Source of the DNA: Cinnamomum chago
Taxonomy: Eukaryota; Streptophyta; Magnoliopsida; Laurales; Lauraceae
Assembly (NCBI GenBank): GCA_038049695.1
Contig: CP142451.1
Span: forward strand, 71,564,001 to 71,628,000
Length of the DNA: 64,000 nt
Direction: 5' to 3'
Shown here: one piece after another, positions 23,196 to 35,100 of the stretch
How positions within the stretch are numbered: the first letter of the stretch is position 1
How the letters are laid out: each line of letters begins with the position of its first letter
Program-made: the position numbers and the translations under genes
Notes under the pieces: model-generated
Databases searched by the model: none
What the model was told of the DNA's origin: nothing
The model's input: the letters and a program-made list of their open reading frames with translations, nothing else

Positions 23196-26100
23196 TAATT
23201 TTTCCCTTTACTCTCTTGTTCCATATTTAATTTCATAGGACTTGTATTCTTTTCTTCGGTTGTTTAGAGAATGTTAGTGTTAATCTTTTAATGACCTAGA
23301 TTAATGAGATAATGCTTGTATGATGACGATGATGATTAAGAATAATCTGTTTCAGGCCTTCATTGATGCTTGGGAGCTTGCTTGTTCTTTCCATTCACGC
23401 ACAACACTTGAAATCCCAGAAGGAAAAGTATATTTGATTGGGCAGATTGATTTTGGCGGACCTTGTCGATCAAAGTTGACATTGTCAGTATGTATGCATC
23501 ATGATGAAAGTGATGTTTCCAATTAACTTGAAGTCCCCTTTACCAGCCCCATTTTCGTTCCATGTTACCTTGTTCTGATCACATTCATGTAATTACTAGT
23601 AGAATATATTATGATGTCAAAGATTTGATGTTAACAGGTCTCTGGTACTATTGTTGCCCCTGAGGATCCACATTTCTGGGATGGTTTGAACCCACGTAAG
23701 TGGCTCTATTTCCATGGGGTGGATCATCTTGTTATAAAAGGAAATGGGACTATCAATGGCATGGGAATGAAATGGTGGGAACAGTCATGCAAGCGTAATC
23801 CAGATAATGTATAGTTTTGATTCTTAAGACTTTTCTCTATTTCTATATAAAACTAAATTGTTTGTCTGGATGAAATGCAATGACTTCTGACACCAGCTTC
23901 AATTTTTGGTTGCAGCCATGCCGACATGCTCCTACAGTTAGTGTTTCTTCTCAACTCTGAGTCTATTACTGTTACAGATTCTGGCCTTGTTGCATTGATT
24001 GATTGGTTTTGTGCAACGATTTTGGAATTCTCACTAGCGGAAAATCTCATCTGTAGGCAATTACTTTTCATAGGTGCAATAACTTGAAAGTCCACGACCT
24101 AACAATACTGAATAGTCAACAAATTCATATGGCATTCACCAACTGTTATGATGTTAAGGCATCTGGTCTGAAAGTGATGGCGCCCCAGAACAGTCCTAAC
24201 ACTGATGGTATCCACATAAGTTCATCCAAACATGTTCAGGTCATAGACAGTGAAATTGGAACTGGTATGTATGTAACTTCCCTGCTGTATGCAAAGTCAA
24301 TTTATTACTCCACATTAGTTTATGCCTTTTTCTTCTCGATTTCTGTTGTATTCATTTAATCATATTTATTTGTGGTGTTTGACAATATTAACAGGCCATT
24401 GTTTAAAGTAGACCATATCTTTCTACCCTAGTTATCCAGCCAATTCTTTTCTTTCATCTTTTTTTCATCTTTTTGTTGTGGAACCTAGTTGCTCCGTTAT
24501 TATATTACATGATTGATATATGATGATTATATTCAAATTGCAGAAAATTGATTCAGTTTCTACCTTGAGCTTTTGGTCTATACATATGTGAATTAATTTG
24601 CAATGAAAATTGCAATCATGGTACTCTGGACAGGAGCTCAAATACCTTTTACAAGCATTTTACCATTTCATGAAGATATTTGCCGTAAGGAGCAACGAAA
24701 CAAATTGTTTTTGCCGTAATATCTACTTCATGTCCTCATCTGACTAGTTTTGGGATCAAGTGCAGGCTAATTCATTCAGTCATACACGAATCAAAAAATG
24801 CACAAAAAAAAAGAAAAGAAAAGAAAAGAGTATTTGCTATTTGCCTAAACCCTGCTGTCAAGAAGATAGAGGAGGTAGGATGGGGAGTTGGTTAGATGTA
24901 GTATTTTCATTTATGGGCTAAAATTGGAGTCAGTGGCCTCCTTTGTTTCCCTCATCTAGATTTTGGATCCGGATGCTTAATCTGGCCCTTGCATATAAGT
25001 ATATAAACTGCAGTAATGCACTGTCTCTCTTCAATCATGCAAAAATATGGGAGACAATGGTTTCCAGATGTTGGAATGATTTGCTTCTCGATTAGGTGAG
25101 TTGAAGTTCACACTTGTCTTTGACTTGCAGACAAAATTAGAGAAGTACAAACCTATATTGAGCTATAGTGGACATTAACAAACTTCTTTATACATATAAA
25201 TTGAAAAAAAAAAAAAAAAGTAGCCACTCACTACTAACCACTCTTGACTTTTCAAATTCGAACAATCCGTAAATATTTGAACCTAAACTAAGTCCATTAT
25301 AAGTCACAATTTATACATAACCACCTTAACTATTATATAAGCAAAGTACTACAAAAAACAATTGAAGAAAGTTACTTAATGTCAACAAGGAAATTACATG
25401 GGCCTGTCATCTCGACCCTTTAGGAATTTTGAGACCACAGCGAGGACACCTTCGCTTCAATGGGTGACATATCGACCGTAGACCTTGTTCAATATGGAGC
25501 AATTCCTAATAAACCTGGCCCTTCTCTCTCTCTCTCTCTCGCGTGCGCGCTTAACCAGAAGAGGTTAATCACATGATAGCAAGCTTTAGTTCTGAATAAC
25601 CATTTTGTTTTCTGATGCTTTTAAAAGAACCATGCACTGATGCACAAGGTGCAACCTGGGCCGCTTTGGCATGGCCATGGTATTCACACTCCCCAAGTCC
25701 AGCTCAAATTACATGTGGGCAAGCTCAGACCTGTGCTCTGAAAGAAAACATGAATTGCCAAGACACAGATTGAGTCTGAGCTTGATAATATTATGTTGTA
25801 TTATTATATTATGCTATATATAACTTAGGACAATGTAACTGTAATTTCGGCACCGTGGCTGAATTTCGCTATAAAGGCCCGAGCCTAAGCCTGGGTCATA
25901 TTCCACTTGTGCTTTAAAATCTAGATTTCAGCCTGAGCCTGCGCCTTAACCTCTCTTGAATCGCATTTTGATGTGGGTTTGGGCTTGGCCCAGGCTATGT
26001 TTCACACCTAACCATTTTATTCCTTCTATTGTTAGAATTTCCCAAAAGGTAACTATTTCAATTTTGTGTAGAATTTTTTTAAACGACTTCATTCCATTGG

Positions 26101-29100
26101 AAAGAAGGCAGAGGTTATTCACATGATATCAAGCTTTAGTACTGAACAATCAGCATTTTGTTTTCTGATGCTTTTAAAAGAACCATGCTGATGTAGGCCC
26201 TAGGGTTAGGGCTTGTGGTGGAAGTGTTAAAAGCACAATGGGCGCCGAAGCACGTGTCTGAAGACACAATCAATCTCTGCAGAGATAATAAACGAGGGCG
26301 CACCTCAATGGGAAAACCCAATTTCATTAATCTACAACTGAATAATTCTTTCCTAAAATGCCATATAAATAAGAAAGATAACTTAAGCTCTAAGAAACCT
26401 GCTTAAACTAGGAAACTAGAATTTTATCTTAATTACAATAAAATTAGAAACTATTAACATAAAAATAAATCACTAAATCTATGTGGGCCCTACACATGTG
26501 GCCATGAGTTCTACGCTGCATCATTCTCCCCCACTTGAAAAAGAACTCGACCTCGAGTTCGGAAAATGTCCACCTGGATCAAAGATCAATTTGACGAACT
26601 TCTGATTTGTAGGTCGATCTATAACTTCTTGGCACAGCTTCTTTTGGTGACTGGATTTTGCATTAATGCGAGATCGAATGAAGTGATGATTTAATTCTTG
26701 AATATTGGCCAGTTGCACACATTCTTCAGTTAGAATTGGCCGATCTCCAAGGACAAAGTCAATATGAGGAACGTTGATGGTGCAAACTTCTTTAACAATC
26801 TCCTGATTAATGGTCTTTTCATCGGATAGATTAATTTGATTTGCTGGAGGCGGGCTTGCCATAGGATCCATTAGCTGATTAGACTCTTTAATGTTATCTT
26901 CATTGTCCATTTCTTCTTGTTCCACTTGTAAATGATGAGACTCAGGTTCCTTTTCTTCAGATTCATGTGAGGCATTCTCCATGAGTGGTTCCATTATTGG
27001 GACGTCTATGATTGACAGAGACTTCTCTTGCATTTTAGCTTTTCGGAGGCAATAACGCTTTATCAAGCGCTCAACACGGATCGCTTCCCAAAATGCTTCA
27101 TACATATCGTTGCATTCATTCTGTACATTCTTCAATATACTTGGTCTCAAACCTTTGAGAAAGTGATTGAAATCAAGTGTATCTCCCAATTCACATAAAT
27201 AATGTAGCCGTTCAAATTTATAAGCATATTCCTCGACAGACAATTTCCCTTGTGTCAAAGTAATATACTGCTCGTTGTTGATTTCTGTAAGCCTTCTATT
27301 TATTTCAAGAAGTTGCAATTCCATCTTGTCTGACAATTCCATATGAACTTGATGCAAAGACTGAAAATTTTAATGCTCTTTAAAATTAAAATCAAACTGA
27401 CCAGATGTGTAGATCTCAGTGATTGGAGTGCACATGTGAAGACGGATCGTCGATCAGAGTCAGATGGAGAAGAGATTGCTATTGGAAGATGGATGGCTGA
27501 AGATTTATGGAATATGACAAATCTAGGCCCACTTGCTGATGGAAATATATTTCTGCACACGCTCCCTTCTATTCCCTCTCTCCTCTGTTATTCTATTCTT
27601 CTTGCTGGGTAGGGGATGGGGGATGATTGAGTTCTGCTGGGATGCGATTTGGGTTTCGGGTTTGGTGATTTGGGGTTTGGGGAAAAGTATGGATTTGGGG
27701 TGTTGATGCTCAGGGATTAGGGCTGGGGTTTGGGAAAAAGTATGGATTTTGGGTGTTGATGCTCAGGGATTTGGGCTAGGGATTTCGGAAAAAGTATGGA
27801 TTTGGGGTGTTGATGCTCAGGGGGATTTGGGATTGGGGCTGTGTGAACGGAAAAAGGGATATGGTTAATCACGCCGATGATCGAGGGATCGTTCGGCTCT
27901 GATACCAATTGATGCAGGCCCTATGGTTAGGGCTTACGGTGGAAGTGCTAAAAGCACAATGAGTGCCGAAGCACGTGTCCGAAGACACAATCAATCTCTG
28001 TAGAGATAATAAACGAGAACGTACCTCAATGGGAAAACCCAATTTCATTAATCAACAACTGAATAATTCTTTCCTACAATGCCATATAAATAAGAAAGAT
28101 AACTTAAGCTCTAAGAAACCTACTTAAACTAGGAAATTAGAATCTTATCCTAATTACAATAAAATTAGAAACTATTGACATAAAAATAAATCCCTAAATC
28201 TGTGTGGGCCCTACATGTGGCCATGAGGTCTATGCTGCATCACATGCACAGATGCACAAGGTGCAACCTGGGCCGGTCTGGCAGGGCCAGGTATTCACAC
28301 TCCCCAAGTCCAGCTCAAATTACATGTGGGCAAGCTCGGGCCTGTGCTCTGAATAAAAAAACATGAATTGCCAAGACAGAGATTGAGTCTTAGCTTGATA
28401 ATATTATGTTGTATTATTATATTATGCTATATATAACTTAGGACAATATAACTATAATTTTGGCACCGTGGCTGAATTTGGCTATAAAGGCCGGAGCCTA
28501 AGCCTGGGCCATATTCCACTTGTGCTTCAATAGCTAGATTTCAGCCTGGTCCTGAGCTATGATACCCGGATACGGAAAATTACCTGTGGTACCCGTACCG
28601 ATACGGTCCGATGCGGATACCGGTACGAGATACCGCAAGATACAGCTTGGATACGGGGGGGCCAATTTCAGGATACGGCTTGCATTATTTTTCGCCCAAT
28701 ATTTCGACAGATTTTCCATTTCAGCCAATTTCTGTCTCTCTTGGTTTGATCAAAAGGAAAACAAAAAAGAAGAAGAGGAGGAGGGGAGGAGACCCACCTG
28801 CTTCGACTGGGGCTGCTGCTGGTGCGACCTTCATGTGCCAGGTATTCCTCCTCTTCTTCTTCCTCCGTTCTTTTTTCTTTCTTTCCTTCTTCTTTTTTCT
28901 TCTTCTTGTTTTTTTTTTTTTTTTTTTTTTTTTCTCTCATTCGTTTGTGCCCTAGAGATGCCAACGAAAGGGCAGAAAAGAATCCATCGCTCTTATAAAC
29001 GAGTATGGGCCCGTTGGGCCTGTATTGTTTCTTTCATTTTTTAATGTTGGGCTACTTGGCCCATCATCCACTCAGCCCATTTTTCTTTTCTTCCCTTTTT

Positions 29101-32100
29101 AATGTTGGGTTACCGATCCAATCTGCCACTCAGCCCACTTTTATTTTATTTTATTTTTTTCTCTTTTTCTATGCTGAGATATTGTATTGTGAGGCCCACC
29201 TCATTGAAAATTTAGAACAAACAGTGGGCCTTGAAATATTTGAGCTCTAAATTGAGATAAAATAAACATTCCACCTAAAATAAATCCCTAACCAAACTTT
29301 TATATTTATATATTTCTAGGAATGCCGTACCCGTATCCGTATCCTAAGATTTTGAAGTTGACGTATCGGACGCTCGTTCCTGTTTCTCGTATCCGTACCC
29401 GTGTCCATAATCGGGCATCATAGGTCCTGAGCCTTAACCTCTCTTGAATCACATTTTGATGTGGGTTTGGGCTTGGCCCAGGCTAAGTTTCACACCTAAC
29501 CATTTTATTCCTTCTATTGTTAGAATTTCCCAGAAGGTAACTATTTCAGTTTTGTGTAGATTTTTTTTTTGAAATGACTTCATTCCATTGGAAAGAAAGG
29601 ACTTGCTATCTTTGGATCTTCTGCTACACCACTACTTAATCAAATACCTTAGTCGACCAACTCTATTACATAAGCTACATCCTATTGGAACTTAAGATTC
29701 ATGTCAAAATGTCTTCTGTACAGTTTAATGTTACTGATTATTTTAGTAAAATGTGAACAGACATAAGCAGAAAATCAAAATGAAAATGAAAGAACGTAAG
29801 GATTTCTATCAATACTTACATTGTTTTAGTTTTGCTTTTGTCTCCCACTCATGCCCTTTATTTCTATAAAAACAATGAAAAGGAAATACAGATCTATTTT
29901 GAATCAGAAGAATTGGTCATTGAATTCCTTCCGAGTTGAAATCCTATTTTCCAAATCCACTTAAGGATACAGATTTTCTCATGCTTGGAGGCCTTCAAAT
30001 TCTTGAGTTTGGCCCATATGTCTCTTTACCAGACAACATGTTTATAATGATCTTTTTTTAATTTTACTTGTCCTAATTCATGAGTTCCTTTATGCTTTTG
30101 TAAGAGTAAAGCAGTCCACATGATGATGTTGTGTTGTTCTTCATCTTCTCTTGTGGGTACTGTTTTTAACCCATTGTGCTAGCCAGGGGTTTAGAAACTC
30201 CGTGCTGAACAGAAATTGATGATTTCTTCTTGGAATTCACTCTATAACTTGCTTGCATTCATATACTGAGTTTGATTCAGAAACGCTTTTCTTGTCGACA
30301 GACGGGACTTTTTCTTGTGATTTAGAGAACATATTACAAAATTGAAATCTGACTTATTGAGTTGACTTGTCAAGCTTTCAGATGCTACTAAGGTTCTAAG
30401 CATCTCCATGGGCTTCTTCTACGAAGCTGTCTAATTGAAATTGTATCATGCTTAATCTTCTTTCACTACGAAGGATTTCTCATAAGATACATTTATGTTT
30501 TCATGAACTGTATACATTACTGTCGAAGTTTCAACATCATCAGAATGTAGAGTTTTCCATTTTCTGATATTAGATTCAGAGATGTTGGATTATCACGTTT
30601 ATTTATACCGAGTTTTAAAACCTCACTCTAAAAGAACATCTGGTTAGGGAGTCACTTGTTCTTTTGGCATAAATTAATCAGTACTTTCAGAATTTAAAAT
30701 AAGCCTCAACGACACAACTTCTCTATAAGTCCAAAATATCTTGAGATTCTAATTGTGATGTGCACTATGTGATGCAGTGAGATCCAAAATGAATCCCGAA
30801 TTAAGGCATAGAGAAACATAAAACGAAGTCCATCAGAACTCAGAAATCATATGATGTCTTCAATATGAAGAAAAAGATGATAGTTTCTTCAATGAAGGTG
30901 AAAAAGGATGATTGCAATGCCCATCTATCTTTTGCAGCTTCCTATCTATCTTTTGTAGCAAGAACCTTACACATCCTGGCTGTTTATTTCATTTTTAAAA
31001 TCCATCCAAGCATTATTGGACTCTAGTTGTAAATACGAAACGAACCACCAAATTAACTCCTTACTACTTGCGTTAATAATAATATTCTAGTTTAAAAGCT
31101 CGTAAAACTCCAAACTAAACCATAAAATATTCAAATAACCAGTTCCCTGAAGTTTACTTCTTGGAGGGTCACTGGTCCTGATGCAAATCCTAGGGTTTAG
31201 GATTTGGATCGTAGGTGCCGCAGCACAATGAGGGTTTCCACAGAAACAATCACACGACGACGAACACTCTCCAACGTTAAATCCTAAGAGGGAAAAATTC
31301 TATCAACTCCAAATATGAGATCATTGATCTGTACAATGCCATATAAATAATAAAAGAAACTTAGGGGCTAAGAAACAACCTAATCAAACTAGGAAACAAG
31401 ATAAGAATCCTACCCAGAAACCTAATCCTAATTACCACTGTTGAATAAAAATTGAAGAATCGAAATCAAATTGACAAGGAGAATGGTGGGAATTCGATTA
31501 GATTAAACGCGATTCAGAGTTAGTGAACTAAGGAAGGGAGGGTGACTTCTAGTGTAAATTCCTTTTGATATTCATCTTATTATGATTATGATGATGATGA
31601 TCGACCGTTCTTCTCCTACAATTTTCGTCGAAAGGGAGTAGGGAGTCAGTCAGAGTGCCTTAGGTAATCACTCAATCCTTCAGTCTTTCTAGCGATGGTA
31701 TTTGCCTAAGTCGACTATGGAAACGCTTGCCTTTAGTCATTAGGGCGAACGAAGGAAAGACTGCAAAAAGAATAATAACAAGAATAATAGGAGGAAGAAG
31801 AGGAAGGAGATCGATCGATCGAACGATAGATCGCGATCGCGAGTTAATCAGCGTATACTCCTCCCTCTCATAAACCTTTATGGGTTAAGTTAGGGGAAGA
31901 TAATTCTGTTTGAAACGAAGGAAAGCGGTCAGAACTCGTTGAGACTAATTCCATGGTTCAAATGAAGGCTTGGTCTATCTATTAGTTCCTTAGTCAAAAG
32001 TCGTTGGATGTTCGCCCTTGGATCTAACCAAGACAGGAGATTTCCGACAGCCTCATACGCTGGCTCCGCCGAATATTCGGTAGCACACTTCTGAGCAGTT

Positions 32101-35100
32101 TCGGTATTCACCCCCAACTCTAAGAAAAGGTAGTGCCCGAAGGTTCCATTGAACTCGGGGGTTGACCATTTCTCTATAGTCAAAGGTAGCTAAGATCTGT
32201 AGCCGTAAAAGGGCGAACATCCAACTTTTTCCCGTTGAGCTACTTCCTTAGACCCTAATGAAAGAAGGCGGTAGCTTCGGACACTACCTTACCGCCGAGT
32301 TGGGCCACTAAAGGTTCCATTGAACTATTGGGGTTTACCCGATAATGTACCAAGGGCGAACTGCCGCCTATCTAGTATCTAAAGGCGACTGGTATCCTAA
32401 AGAATAGTAGAATCGATAACTCTAATTCCATTCATTCTATAGAATGACGGTAGCCTCCGACTAGTAGCGGTAGCTTTTCTAAGAAAAGGTAGTGGGCTAT
32501 ACTATCCTTCTTAGTAGTGCCACCTTCGGTACGGGCTGTCCGCTAAGGATAGCCACTTACGCTTAGCTTACTACGGATAGCCACCTTTGGTACGGGCTGG
32601 CTGTACGAGAAAAGGAACCACTTGACAGTCAGTTACCTCACGCCCCTTCGATTCGGTACAGGCTATATATAGTCGTACATATGTAGCGCCATCTTCGATC
32701 AGCTTCCTTAGCTGGATCTTCGAATACCTTAGCAGGCCCTCCCTTCGGTCAGCCGGGCCCCTTCGGTTAGTTCCTTAGCGGGAGCCACTCCGTTACCTTA
32801 TTTCAACAATTTCAACAACAACAATAAGTAGTAGCATGAGATGTTCGCCCATGCGAGAAGTCATGTTCCTAGGGCATTGGGATAGGGGATGGCCAGATTA
32901 GGATGGACAAGCAGAAGGTGAAGGCAATACAAGAGTGGGGAGTCCCCGTGACCGAGCTACGATCATTTCTTGGCCTTGTGAACTAATACCGTCGGTTCAT
33001 CACTGGATACTCTAGGCCACTCACAGATCTTTTGAAGAAAGCCTTGGCATTGGACGGACAAGTGCCAGCGAGCCTTTGAGGACTTGAAGAGGGCCGTGAC
33101 AGAGGAACCTGTATTGAGGTTGCCAGACTATACTGTGCCTTTCGAAGTGCACACTGAAGCATCAGACTATGCCATTGGAAGAGTATTGGTCCAGGAGGGA
33201 CACCCAGTAGCATATGAGAGCCGGAAGCTCAACGAGACAGAAAGGCGCGGTCCAAGAGAAAGAGATGACAGCAGTGGTGCATTGCCTGAGGACATGGAGG
33301 CACTACTTGCGTTCGGTCTAGATTTGTGGTCAAGACTGGTGGCCACAAGCGACTTTGCTACACAGAAGAAGCTTTCTCCAAAACGGGCAGGCAGGATTTC
33401 CTGGCTGAGTTTGACTTTGTGTTGGAGTCAAAGTATAAGCCAGGAAGAACTAACCAAGTAGCAGATGCCCTCAGCAGGAAAGCGGAACTTGTTGCTTTGA
33501 AGGGGGAAGAGCTAGCTGCCATTTGCAGAATACAAGGGACCTTGCCTGAGAGGGGAAGGTTTAGAGAAAGACCCCTTCCAGGTGGCTAGGCTAGTGCAAC
33601 AGGCCAAGTCGGGAGCTACTAGGAGGTTTTGGATCAAGGATGGGCTCTTGATCACCAGAGGGAATTGCCTCTACGTGCCCAAGGTTGGAGACTTAAGGAA
33701 GGAGATCTTAAGGGAGTGCCATGCGGCTGGTCACCCACGGAGGACACTGGCCCTTATAGCACGAGGTTACTACTGGCCAAAGATGGAGGAAGAGGTTTAA
33801 GGGTATGTGAGAACTTGTCGTCTTTGTCAGCAGGACGTTGTGGAGCGAGCTAAACCAGCGGGTTGGAGCCCTCAAGGACATATTCTCAGTGGATACGCTG
33901 CTCACGTGCATGGCCTTTCTGTGACGGAACGTGATCTTGATGCATTGATCAAAACCATCTCCAATGCGGTTGAGATGGACACCGCCTCAGTAGAAATTGG
34001 TTTCGACCTTCATTATCTGATCCGTATGCTCAACATGGGCCAACTCAGCTCTTAGGAGCTTCGTGGCCGCTTAAAATACATCTCCCTCCTATGCCAGAAG
34101 GCGGAAATGGTTACTATCCGGGATGCTACCCCAACTAAGATGCAGCTATTAAAAGCGATCGACGCTGTATCTCCAAGCGCAGCTGGTTTCCTTAGCCAGT
34201 CATTCCTATCTGACTTGAATGTATTAGATTAGTCTGACCGAGGCTGTGGGCTTCTGGTCACTCTTTGCGGTTCGCTTGTTGGCCCCTGTTTTCTCGCTTC
34301 GGGTTGTTCTCCGTTGTTTGCAGCATCTGCTGAGTTTTGGCTCTCTGCTGTATTGTTTTGTTTCTTCCTGGGGGGTTTGCCTGTGACTGGAGTCTTTCTA
34401 GATGGTTTCCTTCAGCCCCTAGTGGAATCCTGGATCTAGGTCGGATTCCTTGGGCCACCTGAATGACTTCTAGAGTCTCTCCCTGTGGCAGGTTAGTTTG
34501 CCTCCCTTGCTTGGCCTGGGCTGTGGGCTTGTCTCCTACTTTGGCTGGTTGCCGCTTGTATCTTTATTGTTGTAGCTTTGGCCTCTTTGGTTGGTTTTAA
34601 TAAAATGACTTACCTTCCAAAAAAAAAGTTCGTCAGGGAGATTGGCCGAAAATGCTCTGGGGTTCTCAATCTTTGGAATAAAAGTGTTGAAGGTGGAGTT
34701 TAGTTCCCTTAGCATTCTTCCAGATGTGAAGAAGGAAAGAACCGCGGCAGTTATGTCGGCTCCAATGATGTGCCAGCAGAATTTGAAGAAAAACCGTTGA
34801 AGCCATCAGGCCCAGGGGCCTTGTCCGGGTCGATATGCTTTATGACAAGTTCTATCTCTTCGGAGCTGATGTCTTTGCAGAGAGAATTTTCTTGTTCTTT
34901 CGTCATTTTCCTCTCAAGCTTTAGGTGATCTAAGGAACAAACTCGATTTGGAGAGTCTGGAGCAAGAATATTTTGAAAGTGATGAATGAAGCAGTCTGTA
35001 ATTTCCTCTTGAGTTTCAAGAATAGTGCCGTTTGAATCAACAATAGATCTGATAGAATTTCTAGCCTGTTTAGTTCTAACAGCAGCATGAAAGAACTTTG

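Larger units (their letters stand above)
26189..28242 (-). mobile_element. Gag-only LTR retrotransposon (TR-GAG type), 2.05 kb
   Basis: Two LTRs of about 335 bp (26189-26523 and 27910-28242) begin TGATG(T/C)AGGCCC and end GCTGCATCA. A 5-bp duplication, CATGC, flanks the element (26184-26188 and 28243-28247). A primer-binding site, TTGGTATCAGAGCC (initiator Met-tRNA type), touches the right LTR on the minus strand. A polypurine tract, AAGTGGGGGAGAA, touches the left LTR. These fix the minus orientation. The only open frame is gag-like (26521-27357), and no pol is present, so it must depend on another element's enzymes. It looks structurally whole. Terminal-repeat elements with only a GAG domain are known in plants. 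Confidence 0.85.
25556..29598. repeat. Tandem duplication of a ~550-bp intronic unit, second copy split by two elements
   Basis: Unit 1 (about 25556-26107) and unit 2 (26108-29598) share the same text, from 'aggtta.tcacatgata.caagctttagt' to 'gacttcattccattggaaagaa'. Removing the LTR element (with TSD) and the hAT-like element (with TSD) from unit 2 leaves about 553 bp. Many differences between units show that the duplication is older than the insertions. Confidence 0.8.

Noticed and set aside
28611-28964. Overlapping open frames with poly-Phe or poly-Lys tracts
   Set aside because: Come from GAAGAAG and T-rich tracts of the hAT-like element.
31929-32183. 84-codon frame in the mitochondrial-like block as a mitochondrial gene
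   Set aside because: No match to any standard mitochondrial protein that I can recognise.
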